Assembly (NCBI GenBank): GCA_015063195.1
Contig: SUSX01000006.1
Coordinates: 1-38,030 of the forward strand
Direction: 5' to 3'
DNA: 38,030 bases
DNA from: Thermoplasmata archaeon
GTDB lineage: Archaea; Thermoplasmatota; Thermoplasmata; Methanomassiliicoccales; Methanomethylophilaceae
Positions 7,918 through 17,062 of the stretch are shown piece by piece (the stretch's first letter is position 1; each line of letters opens with the position of its first letter). Under the pieces are notes generated by a model that saw only the letters and a list, made by a program, of their open reading frames with translations, did no database searches and was not told the DNA's origin. A program made the position numbers and the translations under genes.

Positions 7918-8876
7918 ATCAGTACCTCCGTTCTGTCTTTCACAGCAATCTTCATCATACGTCCGCAGTCTGAATACAGTGTTATATGGCTGCAATCGTT
8001 GATTTTACCGCTATCGGATTCAATATGTGTGTATGAGAAATCGGAACCGCTGTATGATCCGCAGATGTTGTTGGAGAATGTGACATGTATCCTGTCACTG
8101 TTTTTCCATTTCTGCAATATCATGTATGATTCTTTTGAATTCTCGAATACCGGGATGTTGATTTCGGAATCGATCGGACCTGTATGTTGGATTTGATTTT
8201 CCGTTTCCATTATAGAGAACAGCTTTTCCACATCTTCCCTGAGTATGAAAGACGATTCAGAAACAGCTTTGTTCTGCAGAACGGAACGGGTATTCATTCT
8301 AATCTTTCCTGTAGGGGTGTTCTCTGCTATTTCATTATCGTACAGGACAATGGAATACATGACGTACATGATCATGGTGACGAAGTCAACAGAATGTCTC
8401 TCCAGATAGTAGTCGAATCCGAAACCGTTGATGTGGTATGTGAGAAGCGAGAACAGATACATCCCAATAGTAACCAGAGATGCAATCCTCATAGTAGATG
8501 CATTTCTGGACTGTCCGTTGAGGTAGACATATCCTGAATACATCAGACTTGCACCGAGTGATGCCATTATCATACCGTAGAAGAATATCGAATCTTCCAT
8601 GGATGATATATACGGTATGGAAGTAGTGATTCTGTTAAGTCCCAGTGCAAGTGCACAGAGACCGACAGCTTTCATCTTGTCTTTCTTCTTGTAAACGAAG
8701 AGTATGACTCCCATGAAAATCATGAAAACGGATGAGATGAAGTTAAGTATGTGATTGATCTCACCCAATCCGTTTGACACGGTATGGAATGCTGTATATA
8801 CTCCGAGTATGAACATTGTGATGGACAGGAGATATTCCTTCACTTGGTTCTTCAGCAGTTCCAGGCCTGTATCCAT
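7914..8876 (-). CDS. Multi-pass membrane protein of unknown function with a C-terminal domain like that of its neighbour
   Basis: Several TM segments; C-terminus ...GRMMKIAVKDRTEVLI resembles ...GKFIRLKIVDRSEVSGAW of the neighbour. Confidence 0.7.
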   Translation of the reverse strand: MDTGLELLKNQVKEYLLSITMFILGVYTAFHTVSNGLGEINHILNFISSVFMIFMGVILFVYKKKDKMKAVGLCALALGLNRITTSIPYISSMEDSIFFYGMIMASLGASLMYSGYVYLNGQSRNASTMRIASLVTIGMYLFSLLTYHINGFGFDYYLERHSVDFVTMIMYVMYSIVLYDNEIAENTPTGKIRMNTRSVLQNKAVSESSFILREDVEKLFSIMETENQIQHTGPIDSEINIPVFENSKESYMILQKWKNSDRIHVTFSNNICGSYSGSDFSYTHIESDSGKINDCSHITLYSDCGRMMKIAVKDRTEVLI

Positions 8877-8991
8877 GATTGATAATGTATGCAGTATTAT
8901 TTAAGTGATTTAGAATTGAGAATAACAGATTTCAGAGTCTTTTGTCGGATTTGTAAAGTAGTGTTAAATAACCATAGGTAAATCAGCCAGT

Positions 8992-9639
8992 ATGGATTCA
9001 AAAGTAATCATAGCTGCAGTAGTTGCATTGGTTGTAATTGCTGCAGGTGTCGGGGCCGTATTCATGATGGGAGGCGATGATGACGGTTCAGATGCAATCA
9101 CATACCACGGAAATGGCGGTAAAACAACTGACGGAAGGACATCATATCAGTTCAATGATGCGAAGGTAGCCAACCCTTTGTTTACCAATAATTCATTCAA
9201 GTTTATCGAGTGGAATACTTCTGCAAACGGTAAGGGAACTTCCTATCAGCCTGGAGATATTGCAAAATTGGGCATCGATCTTTATGCAATCTGGGAAGTA
9301 AATTATTCTCCCGGAGAGTTCAGTTGTAACAGTCACAACAATTTACCTGTTTATCTCAACGGTGTGAATGTGGCAGGCAGTTTTGTTTTGGGACTTAAGG
9401 CAGATAATGTGATTGAGTTTTCAGGATATGACAATCTCAAATTAGATCCTACACTGAGTACAGTTAATGAAAAAGTATTCACCGGAACCGATCCCACGGA
9501 GAGAGATTCAGACGGTACTTTCAAAGTGATAATCCTCGGTGCCGAGAGTATCGATTCATATGTTGATACCGACGGTACGGCAGTAGTAGAGTTCACTCTA
9601 AATCGTGATCTCGAAAAACTGAGTATAATAGTCGGTTAA
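8992..9639 (+). CDS. Membrane-anchored extracellular protein with InlB B-repeat (Listeria-Bacteroides repeat)
   Basis: N-terminal TM (VIIAAVVALVVIAAGVGAVFMMGG); ITYHGNGG...FKFIEWNTSANGKGTSYQPGD...DLYAIWE matches the InlB_B repeat pattern. Confidence 0.75.
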   Translation: MDSKVIIAAVVALVVIAAGVGAVFMMGGDDDGSDAITYHGNGGKTTDGRTSYQFNDAKVANPLFTNNSFKFIEWNTSANGKGTSYQPGDIAKLGIDLYAIWEVNYSPGEFSCNSHNNLPVYLNGVNVAGSFVLGLKADNVIEFSGYDNLKLDPTLSTVNEKVFTGTDPTERDSDGTFKVIILGAESIDSYVDTDGTAVVEFTLNRDLEKLSIIVG

Positions 9640-9641
9640 AC

Positions 9642-9667
9642 GGGGTCAAAATCCCCATCTTTTTTTT
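9642..9667 (+). terminator. Hairpin followed by T8
   Basis: GGGG-TCAAAAT-CCCC then ATCTTTTTTTT, just after the stop of the InlB-repeat gene. Confidence 0.6.
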
Positions 9668-9687
9668 ACATCCATAATTATGGAAAT

Positions 9688-9705
9688 GAAGGGCATAAGC
9701 CCTTC
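9688..9705 (-). terminator. Hairpin at the 3' end of the SPFH gene
   Basis: GAAGGGC-ATAA-GCCCTTC, immediately downstream of the minus-strand stop at 9711; no strong T-run on that strand. Confidence 0.4.
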
Positions 9706-9710
9706 TGGTT

Positions 9711-10835
9711 TCACAAAAGCTGCTCCGAACAGTACGGACAGAACTTAGGTGTCTTAGGCAGTGCCGAGATGTCTTCACCGCAGTAGGGGCACCTGTTGAA
9801 CTTCTTTGCTGCCGGGGCTGCTGCGGGTGCTGCAGGAGTCGGTGCAGGTGCAGCTTGTGTGTACTGCTGCTGAGGGGGCGCCTGACCGGGAGCAGGCTGA
9901 CCGCATTCCTTACAGAATTTGTACGGATGGTCGTTGACTCCTCCGCAGAACGGACACATGATCTTAGGCTGCTGCTGTACGGGCTGTTGCTGCTGCATCA
10001 TGCCGCCCTGCATTGCACCCTGCTGCTGACTGAGCTGCTGGTACATCTGTGGGAACAGCAACATTCCTGTACCCATAGCCGCGCCGCCTGTAGATTCTCC
10101 GATAGCATCTGCCATCTGTCCCATGACCTCGAACTGTTTCCATTCTCTTCCGGCACCGGACCTGAACTGCTGGAATTTGTAGATGTCCTCCTGGTATTTT
10201 TCCTCAGTCTGAACGCTGTTGATCTTCAGGTTGAGAAGTTCCAGTCCTCTGTTGGCGAAGTCCGGTTCGATGGAGACCTTTGTGGTCAGTGAGGCCTTCT
10301 CGAGTCCGGTGTAGACGTCCATATAATATTGCTTGCTCAGTTGCTGGGTAATCTGTTCGTTGATGAAACTCTTGAGGAAATCTGTGACAGCAGCTGTGTT
10401 GTAGCTTTTCATTCCTCCGACGAGCTGTGTGATTACAAGTGTCGGGTCGCTGATGCGGTAGAGGTACTCTCCGTTCGCCATGAGCGGAATCGGTGCCTGG
10501 TAATCCTCAGCAACTTTACACATTGCGCGTACGCCCCACTTGCCCTGGAACTGTTTTTTAGAAATGAAGATGACTTTTGCCTTGAATGCTCCTTCTTTGA
10601 ATCCGAGCACTTTTTCATACACCTTCGTGAGGATAGGTATGTTGGCAGTTGTGAGTGTGTGTTTTCCCCCTTCAAACACAGAGAGGACCTGACCGTCCCT
10701 CACAAAGACCGCCCACTGCCAATCGTTGACAATCAGGAGCGATCCGGTTCTGATATATTCCTGATTATACTCCCAAAGGATGTCATTGGGGCCTGCATTA
10801 TCCCATTTAATAACATTCGTTCTTTCTTCTGCCAT
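9711..10835 (-). CDS. SPFH/Band 7 domain protein with Gln/Met-rich linker and two C-terminal zinc ribbons (YdjI / 'virion core protein'-like)
   Basis: N-terminal IKWDNAGPNDILWEYNQEYIRTGSLLIVNDWQWAVFVRDGQVLSVFEGGKHTLTT; C-terminal CPFCGG...CKECG and CPYCGED...CPYCSEQ. Confidence 0.85.
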   Translation of the reverse strand: MAEERTNVIKWDNAGPNDILWEYNQEYIRTGSLLIVNDWQWAVFVRDGQVLSVFEGGKHTLTTANIPILTKVYEKVLGFKEGAFKAKVIFISKKQFQGKWGVRAMCKVAEDYQAPIPLMANGEYLYRISDPTLVITQLVGGMKSYNTAAVTDFLKSFINEQITQQLSKQYYMDVYTGLEKASLTTKVSIEPDFANRGLELLNLKINSVQTEEKYQEDIYKFQQFRSGAGREWKQFEVMGQMADAIGESTGGAAMGTGMLLFPQMYQQLSQQQGAMQGGMMQQQQPVQQQPKIMCPFCGGVNDHPYKFCKECGQPAPGQAPPQQQYTQAAPAPTPAAPAAAPAAKKFNRCPYCGEDISALPKTPKFCPYCSEQLL

Positions 10836-10839
10836 TTAA

Positions 10840-11379
10840 TCACTCCTTCAGATCCAATCCTTTGATGACCTTAATTCTCTCATTGAACGTGTTGATAAGA
10901 TCATCTATGAAACGCTCGACTGCTCTCAGATCATCTTTAACATCAACCTTTCCGTTGTCCATCTCCTTAAGGAGAGAATTGGTTTTCTCACGAAGGAATG
11001 CACCGCTTTCGAGAAGTTTTGCGTCCCATTCAATGACCTCATTGAGCTCGTCCTTAAGTGTCTTAATCGGTTCCCAAAGGCCGCTGTATCCCGATTCTGC
11101 AGATTCGACCTTCTTAAGGTATGTGTCAGCCTTTGTGCGGATTCTATCTGCATCCTTTGCAAGTTCTATGTTGACTGATATCAGAATCCTGTTTATTTCT
11201 GCAAGATCGGTCTTACATTCGGAGAGGGACCTGTAGGCCTCTCTCCTTACTTCCTTGTCAACATCCCTGCGGAGGTTCCTGTCTCTGTATCCCCTGTATC
11301 CGGGAAGAAACATGCATGCGCGTTCGAACAGACCTCTGTCAGAGATTGATTTATCCATTACGTCCTGACCGTAACTCAT
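10840..11379 (-). CDS. Coiled-coil protein of the type often seen beside SPFH proteins
   Basis: 179 aa; FLPGYRGYRDRNLRRDVDKEVRREAYRSL motif followed by long helical segments. Confidence 0.6.
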   Translation of the reverse strand: MSYGQDVMDKSISDRGLFERACMFLPGYRGYRDRNLRRDVDKEVRREAYRSLSECKTDLAEINRILISVNIELAKDADRIRTKADTYLKKVESAESGYSGLWEPIKTLKDELNEVIEWDAKLLESGAFLREKTNSLLKEMDNGKVDVKDDLRAVERFIDDLINTFNERIKVIKGLDLKE

Positions 11380-11382
11380 TGA

Positions 11383-11763
11383 TTATCCCTTCTTTGAAAT
11401 GCTTCTCATGATTACAAGCAACGCCAATACTATGATGAATATGACTATGTAGATCCAGAACGGAACGCTGTCTACATAAACCGATACCATTCCGAGTATT
11501 CCGATTGTTGCGATTATCGTTCCTGTTACAAGATAATATGAAGATTGTGACGGTGAAAGATCAATCTCCTTTTCTTCGAAGAAAGATGTTATCACAAGGT
11601 ACAATCCTATCACGGTGAACATACCGTAAAAGATCTGATACCATTCATCGGGATGTCCTCCGAACTGCCAGATCAGAATTCCTATTGCGGCTGAAAGAAT
11701 GATAATTCCGGCAAGGATGCCGTTTTTAGATCTCTCTGCCATTCTCTTTTCGTTAACTGCCAT
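11383..11763 (-). CDS. Small multi-pass membrane protein
   Basis: 126 aa with about four hydrophobic segments; tightly packed between SPFH-cluster genes. Confidence 0.6.
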   Translation of the reverse strand: MAVNEKRMAERSKNGILAGIIILSAAIGILIWQFGGHPDEWYQIFYGMFTVIGLYLVITSFFEEKEIDLSPSQSSYYLVTGTIIATIGILGMVSVYVDSVPFWIYIVIFIIVLALLVIMRSISKKG

Positions 11764-11775
11764 ATGAACTCCTCT

Positions 11776-13317
11776 TCATACAATCATATTTGCCGGAACA
11801 GCAACGGAGAGTCTTCCCGGTGCCAATGTTCCGAAAGATGCGGACGGAATAATCGTATTGCCGTTGAGTTTACACGGAACGTAGATCAGTTTTCTCACAT
11901 CCGGTTTACTTAGTTTGAGTTTCTTATATGATGATGTGCACTGTGACAAATACTCCATACACATCTTTTCTGCCTCTGAGAATGTGCTCAACGGGAGCAG
12001 GATCTTCCTGCCTGCAGCGGAGGATTCGCCTACGGAATCCTGAATGGATCCGATTCCTTCTCCGGCACTGATGCTTGTCTCTTTACCTTTGAAGCTGTCG
12101 AGGAAACTGCTTTCAGGGCGTTCTTTGAAAATGTCTGTCACTGCGAACTTAGGATTGTTCAGACAGTTCTGATCTATAACGAAATCTGCACATATGAGCA
12201 GATCCTCTTTTACTTCGACACTCTTTTTCTTCCACAGAGAGCCTGTTTCGAAACTGTATCTGAGATCAATTTCCCAGAACGGTACAAGGATGTCCCCGTC
12301 ACCAGATGTAACAGGAATTGTTCCGCCGGCTTTGGCAGATAGTGCATGAGCAACGTTCTTGAACACTTCATTGTACCTTTCTTTGTTGTTGAGGAGGTAT
12401 GTCCATTTCGGGTTGCTCGCCAAAGGCATATCCATGACGTTCTTGATGATATTGAGCATGGACAGTGCATCTCCGCCTGATGTGTTCAATATCTCGATTA
12501 TATTCAGTACCACGTCGCAAATCGATATTTCCTGTTCGACTGCTTGGTACATGATGCCGTAGTTCACATCTGTGAATATGGGGTCTTTGATACTCTGAAG
12601 TATGTTCCTTCCGCTCTTTATGTCGGATTCGGCAGTCATTATGTTGCCGGATAGGAGGTTCTCAAAACCGTCACATACTTTGGAGAGTGCTTCAAACCTT
12701 TGAATCACCAATTCGTTGCCCCTTCCCTTCTTTAGAGTGTTGATGGATTCCTTGAAGTTATTGGACATTATGTGAAACTTACCGTCTTTGGAATCCGTAA
12801 GGAGGTTGGCGTTGTTGATCATCATCGCATAGCTCTGAGATATCGTAAGTGCCTCGTTGATAAGTTCCTGGCTGGAATCGTCCACTGCCAATGCGGATAT
12901 CGATTTGACCCTCTCATTGAATTCAAATGCTTTGGATGACTGATGTACAGGTTTAAACGATCCCTTCGTGGAGAAGGGCAGCGTTATCAGAGAGTTTCCG
13001 AGAAGAGATGTGGTGCTGAACTTGTATTCGTTTAATTCCAATTCTACTTTGGGTCTGATGTTGTTTACAAATATGTTGTGTCTTGCGACAGGATCCACAT
13101 TCTCGGCACCTGCCATGTTAAACCCGGTTGGTATGGAATTACTTATCCAGGACCTTACCTGTCCCATAAGCTGATCCAGATATGCTTTTGCATCGATACG
13201 CTGCTGTGTCGTTCCGCAGTACTGGCATGTGACGTATTCGGAATCCGTCTTCACATCGTCACCGTCCAGGGGTGCCCCACAGTATTTGCATCTGAGTGCT
13301 ACCGATTCCCCTAACAC
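11776..13317 (-). CDS. Zinc-ribbon protein of the SPFH cluster, function unknown
   Basis: N-terminal CKYCGAPL...VTCQYCGTTQQ. Track start is 13359, but GTG at 13317 follows an AGGTGA and avoids a 38-bp overlap with the upstream gene. Confidence 0.65.
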   Translation of the reverse strand: MLGESVALRCKYCGAPLDGDDVKTDSEYVTCQYCGTTQQRIDAKAYLDQLMGQVRSWISNSIPTGFNMAGAENVDPVARHNIFVNNIRPKVELELNEYKFSTTSLLGNSLITLPFSTKGSFKPVHQSSKAFEFNERVKSISALAVDDSSQELINEALTISQSYAMMINNANLLTDSKDGKFHIMSNNFKESINTLKKGRGNELVIQRFEALSKVCDGFENLLSGNIMTAESDIKSGRNILQSIKDPIFTDVNYGIMYQAVEQEISICDVVLNIIEILNTSGGDALSMLNIIKNVMDMPLASNPKWTYLLNNKERYNEVFKNVAHALSAKAGGTIPVTSGDGDILVPFWEIDLRYSFETGSLWKKKSVEVKEDLLICADFVIDQNCLNNPKFAVTDIFKERPESSFLDSFKGKETSISAGEGIGSIQDSVGESSAAGRKILLPLSTFSEAEKMCMEYLSQCTSSYKKLKLSKPDVRKLIYVPCKLNGNTIIPSASFGTLAPGRLSVAVPANMIV

Positions 13318-13321
13318 ACAA

Positions 13322-14254
13322 TCACCTGTTGTACGATATACTGTTGATTCTCGATTCAAGGTATCTTATCTGGGATTCCAGGCGCGCCTCTGCTGCTCTC
13401 AGTTCGCGTATGGATGCATCGTAATATCTTTTGGAGATCTCATCCGATTTCCTGCTCACTGCCGTGTAGCATGCTCTGCAAACATAGATGGACTGATATC
13501 CTTCGTCAGCAACAGGAAGGATGTCTTTCTTTTCTCTTGCCTGTGGGCTGATATCGCTGCTCATCGGGAAGAAGTGCATTCCCTCTCCGGTGGAGTCTCT
13601 GCCGCAAATCCAACATGTTGCAGATTTTGAATAGGATTCGATTTTTCTTTGGTTATCTTCCCCTGTCTCTCCCATCTGTTTACGGTAGTTCATTGCGAGC
13701 TGCTGGAATTCTGCAGCCTTTTTGGGATCCAACCACGCTTCGGCTAGAGAGTACGACTCATTAGCTTCAGCCATCAGCATCAGTGCATATTTTGCCCCGT
13801 CTCTGGTTATTCCGTCGAAGAATTCAACCAGTTGCATATTCTTGTTCCACATCTGTGATTGGAATTTTTTTGCACATTCGATAAGGGCATCTCCTTTGGT
13901 TTTTGCGGAATCCTTTTCTCCAGGCAGTGATCTCACTCTGATGAATTCGGCCATCATATCGCATTCGAGGGCGAGATCCGCTACGACGAATGTTGAAAGT
14001 CCGAGTTCGAACGTATCCGATCCAAGGTTTTTGAGTGCGGCCGATGCATCCGTATGAGCTTTGATGTTACTTCTCTGATCATGAAGAGTAAGGACTGCAA
14101 TCATTGCTTTACAGAGAGGTGTGATGTCACCGTCCTTATCCTTGTCTATTGCTTTTTCCAGATTGTTTATGGCTTTTGAATACTCTTTCCTTTTAACAAG
14201 GTCTTTGGCAATATTCAAAAGCTCATTGTCATTTTTGAAAAAACTCAGCACCAT
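13322..14254 (-). CDS. Helical (TPR-like) N-terminal region plus CxxC...CxxC zinc-binding C-terminal region, function unknown
   Basis: 310 aa; EYSKAINNLEKAIDKDKDG TPR-like start; CWICGRDSTGEGMHFFP...VCRACYTAV; first gene of the SPFH cluster. Confidence 0.6.
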   Translation of the reverse strand: MVLSFFKNDNELLNIAKDLVKRKEYSKAINNLEKAIDKDKDGDITPLCKAMIAVLTLHDQRSNIKAHTDASAALKNLGSDTFELGLSTFVVADLALECDMMAEFIRVRSLPGEKDSAKTKGDALIECAKKFQSQMWNKNMQLVEFFDGITRDGAKYALMLMAEANESYSLAEAWLDPKKAAEFQQLAMNYRKQMGETGEDNQRKIESYSKSATCWICGRDSTGEGMHFFPMSSDISPQAREKKDILPVADEGYQSIYVCRACYTAVSRKSDEISKRYYDASIRELRAAEARLESQIRYLESRINSISYNR

Positions 14255-14446
14255 TTTCCTACCTAAAATATATAGGAAAAGTAGAGTTTAAAAAAGTATC
14301 TGATTCATTTTTTGTCGAATCGCACGGATAAAAATATTCTGAAATAAGTGTATAAAAACCCTACTCAACGTCTGTCCGTATTATGTCTGGATAGCGATGA
14401 TTTAATGATTCGGTTAATAATTCGTAACAATTGCGTATTGACGGAA

Positions 14447-14872
14447 TCATTCGATCTTGACCAAGGTAAGTTTCTCGTCAAGAGGACACTTTATGTCTTC
14501 CACAATCTTCACGATGGTGAATTTATCGGGATTTTTGATGTTACTCGGGCAACAGTATTTGTAATTCTCACAGCCGATGTGGTCACATTCTCTTTTTTCC
14601 ATGGATATTCTGCTGCCGTCTATGGCGTACTTCTTATTCACGGAGGCAAAGAATGCCTTCTTTTCTACTTCGACGACACGTACCTGATCTTCTAGCAGCT
14701 TACACTCATGTCTCGTGTCCCTGAGACCGACTACTTCATACAACGAACCTATGTCGAGATTGAAACAGACGTTCCTGAGTTTACATTCTTTACACTCTGT
14801 GGACGGACCGTTAAAGTAGAATCTGTTCCCGATGCGGGCCTGTGTATCTCCGATCAAAGTGACAAGTGACAT
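14447..14872 (-). CDS. UPF0179 family archaeal protein
   Basis: MSLVTLIGDTQARIGNRFYFNGPSTECKECKLRNVCFNLDIGSLYEVVGLRDTRHECKLLEDQVRVVEVE... characteristic Cys pattern; start placed at the internal ATG. Confidence 0.8.
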   Translation of the reverse strand: MSLVTLIGDTQARIGNRFYFNGPSTECKECKLRNVCFNLDIGSLYEVVGLRDTRHECKLLEDQVRVVEVEKKAFFASVNKKYAIDGSRISMEKRECDHIGCENYKYCCPSNIKNPDKFTIVKIVEDIKCPLDEKLTLVKIE

Positions 14873-14879
14873 TTTATCA

Positions 14880-15956
14880 TCATTCAATTACCATGGTAAG
14901 TTTCGCGATATTCTCAGCGGATTCGCGGTTGAGTCCGTTGTCCCCGAGGATGGTGAATCTGTCTGGCCTTATTTTATGTGCGGTCATCAGGGCATCGACG
15001 ATATCATCGTTCTTGAGTCCCAATTCTGTAGCATTGACAGGTGCACCGATCTTCATCAATGCGTTCCTGATGGATTTCCAGTCTCCTCCGTGGAGATACA
15101 TCATCATAATGCATCCGACACCGCACTGTTCGCCGTGCATCGCCTTTCCGGGGTGCATTATGTCAAGCGCATGGGAGAACATATGTTCGGATCCGCTGGT
15201 GGGTCTGGAGCTTCCTGCAACAGCCATGGATATTCCTGAGATGATTATCGGTCTCATGGCAAGCCAAACGCTTTCCTCGGAGTTCGGTTTGATCATCTTT
15301 GCATTTTCCATGATGGTGTTTGCTGCATGCAATGAAAGTGAATGTGCAGAACTCGAGAAAGGTTCTGCTCTGAGACGGTGTGCGTAATCCCAATCCTTCA
15401 ATGCGGTAAGATTGGAAATGACATCTGCACATCCGGATGCAAGATATCTGTAAGGAGCGTCTGAAATCAGCTTTGTGTCTGCAAGAATGGCTGTGGGGGT
15501 AACTGCCTCTACAGATTTAGGCCCCATATCTGCTTTCAGCGATGCCCTGTTGGATGCAATACCGTCATGTGCAGCCGATGTAGGTACGCTGATGAAAGGA
15601 ATGTTGAGTTTGGAGGCAACCATCTTTGCGATGTCAATCTTGCTTCCTCCTCCTACAGCAACTATGAATTTGGATTTCGTTTCCTTTGCATGTTCAATGG
15701 CCTTTTCCACATTTGACAGGGTTGCTTCGCCTGTCATAAAATCGGAGATCGAATATCCGTCATCGGTAAGGAGATCTTTGATCTGACTTCCGGCGGATTT
15801 GTACGTGTTACTTCCGGAGATAATCATTCCAGTGTTCAAAAAGTTCAGGTGTTTGCTGAGTGGAACGATATCAGTGACGATGTCATGTCCTATCAGCACA
15901 TTCCTTGGAAATTCCATCGACCTTGCCTTGGTAAATTCGTCTCCCATTTTCTCCAT
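14880..15956 (-). CDS. egsA: NAD(P)-dependent sn-glycerol-1-phosphate dehydrogenase
   Basis: AVGGGSKIDIAKMVASKLNIPFISVPTSAAHDGIASNRAS...SGSEHMFSHALD; typical archaeal G1PDH. ATG at 15947 is an alternative start. Confidence 0.92.
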   Translation of the reverse strand: MEKMGDEFTKARSMEFPRNVLIGHDIVTDIVPLSKHLNFLNTGMIISGSNTYKSAGSQIKDLLTDDGYSISDFMTGEATLSNVEKAIEHAKETKSKFIVAVGGGSKIDIAKMVASKLNIPFISVPTSAAHDGIASNRASLKADMGPKSVEAVTPTAILADTKLISDAPYRYLASGCADVISNLTALKDWDYAHRLRAEPFSSSAHSLSLHAANTIMENAKMIKPNSEESVWLAMRPIIISGISMAVAGSSRPTSGSEHMFSHALDIMHPGKAMHGEQCGVGCIMMMYLHGGDWKSIRNALMKIGAPVNATELGLKNDDIVDALMTAHKIRPDRFTILGDNGLNRESAENIAKLTMVIE

Positions 15957-16010
15957 CCAGTATAGGGTATGGGTTAAAAGGTTATAAAAAAGAAATGCCT
16001 AGTCCTGCTT

Positions 16011-16559
16011 ATGAAGGTACTAATCCTGTCAGGAGGTTTCAGAGGAGGAAACACGGATTGTCAGTGTAAATCCCTGTCCGATTATGTGAAATCTCAGGGA
16101 TTGGATGTATCATATATCCTTCTGTCTGAACTTCAGATAGGTCACTGCAGAGGATGTAACGTCTGTTCTGAATCGGGAACATGTTTTCTGAATGACGATA
16201 TGCCTTCTGTCTTCGATTTGTTTTCCGAAGCGGATGTTGTGATATTCGCTACGCCTGTACGTTTCAACGGTCCGTCGTCTGTCATAAAAACGATGATAGA
16301 TCGTTTCCAGGAACTTTGGAACAATCCGGAAAAAGTGAGTCATAAGAAGAGATTTATGTGCCTTTTGGCCAACAGCGGTTCCGACAATCCTGATATCCGT
16401 CCGATGAGAACTGTTTTCAGATCTTTCTGTTACTCTTTCGGGGGAGAATGGGTCGGCGATGCGATATCAATCGGTACCGACCGTACAAAGGACAATGTTG
16501 TCGGCGATGCGATAAAATTCTGGGATGAGGTTTACTCAGCAGTTACCAGGGAATCATAA
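16011..16559 (+). CDS. Flavodoxin-like NAD(P)H-dependent FMN reductase / iron-sulfur flavoprotein
   Basis: MKVLILSGGFRGGNT, CRGCNVCSESGTCFLNDDM, ADVVIFATPVRFNGPSSVIKTMIDRF. Confidence 0.85.
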   Translation: MKVLILSGGFRGGNTDCQCKSLSDYVKSQGLDVSYILLSELQIGHCRGCNVCSESGTCFLNDDMPSVFDLFSEADVVIFATPVRFNGPSSVIKTMIDRFQELWNNPEKVSHKKRFMCLLANSGSDNPDIRPMRTVFRSFCYSFGGEWVGDAISIGTDRTKDNVVGDAIKFWDEVYSAVTRES

Positions 16560-17062
16560 CCTTCCATTTCACCTGTGTCCGCGTCAAGAATGAGAACTTT
16601 GCCCATTATTCCGATGGTTTCGGATATGTATTCAGTTTTGGTCTTCCCTGATTCAATCTCTTTACCGTTAACGAAGAATCCTATGGGCATCACAGAGTCT
16701 GATATTTCGAGTGCGTCGTGAATGAGTCCTTTCTCGGATGTGTGATTAGGGATAGCGATGGTATCGAAATTGGAACAGAGCGTGTCGAACACATCATCCA
16801 GTGTTTCGATACGGGTGATCAGGATGGTGTCCCTTCTTCTTATCTTGACCTCTTTGATAATGTCGCTGTTAATAGACCGTGATGAAAATCCGTCGATATC
16901 CAGAATGCCTACGGTATTGGATTTTGCACACTGTTCTTTCACATTTTCAATGAAGTCTGACCTCTCAGTGAGGTAGGGTTTCCCGTTTCTGAAAGAGAAT
17001 TTTCCGGAAACGAACTCTCCTCTTTTTCCTGAAATCGCTATAATGGGAATCAGCAGAATCAC
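16532..17062 (-). CDS. Short HisA/HisF-like TIM-barrel-related protein (tentative)
   Basis: MILLIPIIAISGKRGEFVSGKF and VGILDIDGF...DIIKEV...ILITRIETLDDVFDTLCSNFDTIAIPN resemble HisA-like strands; 176 aa, shorter than HisA. Confidence 0.45.
   Translation of the reverse strand: MILLIPIIAISGKRGEFVSGKFSFRNGKPYLTERSDFIENVKEQCAKSNTVGILDIDGFSSRSINSDIIKEVKIRRRDTILITRIETLDDVFDTLCSNFDTIAIPNHTSEKGLIHDALEISDSVMPIGFFVNGKEIESGKTKTEYISETIGIMGKVLILDADTGEMEGYDSLVTAE

Noticed and set aside
9963-10041. CTG/CAG-type repeat as a tandem-repeat contingency locus in the SPFH gene
   Set aside because: It is an irregular Gln/Met-rich linker with mixed codons rather than a pure tandem repeat.
9855-10865. + strand ORFs of 145 and 178 aa opposite the SPFH gene
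   Set aside because: Antisense to a clear coding region; low-complexity Leu/Cys-rich translations without domain features.
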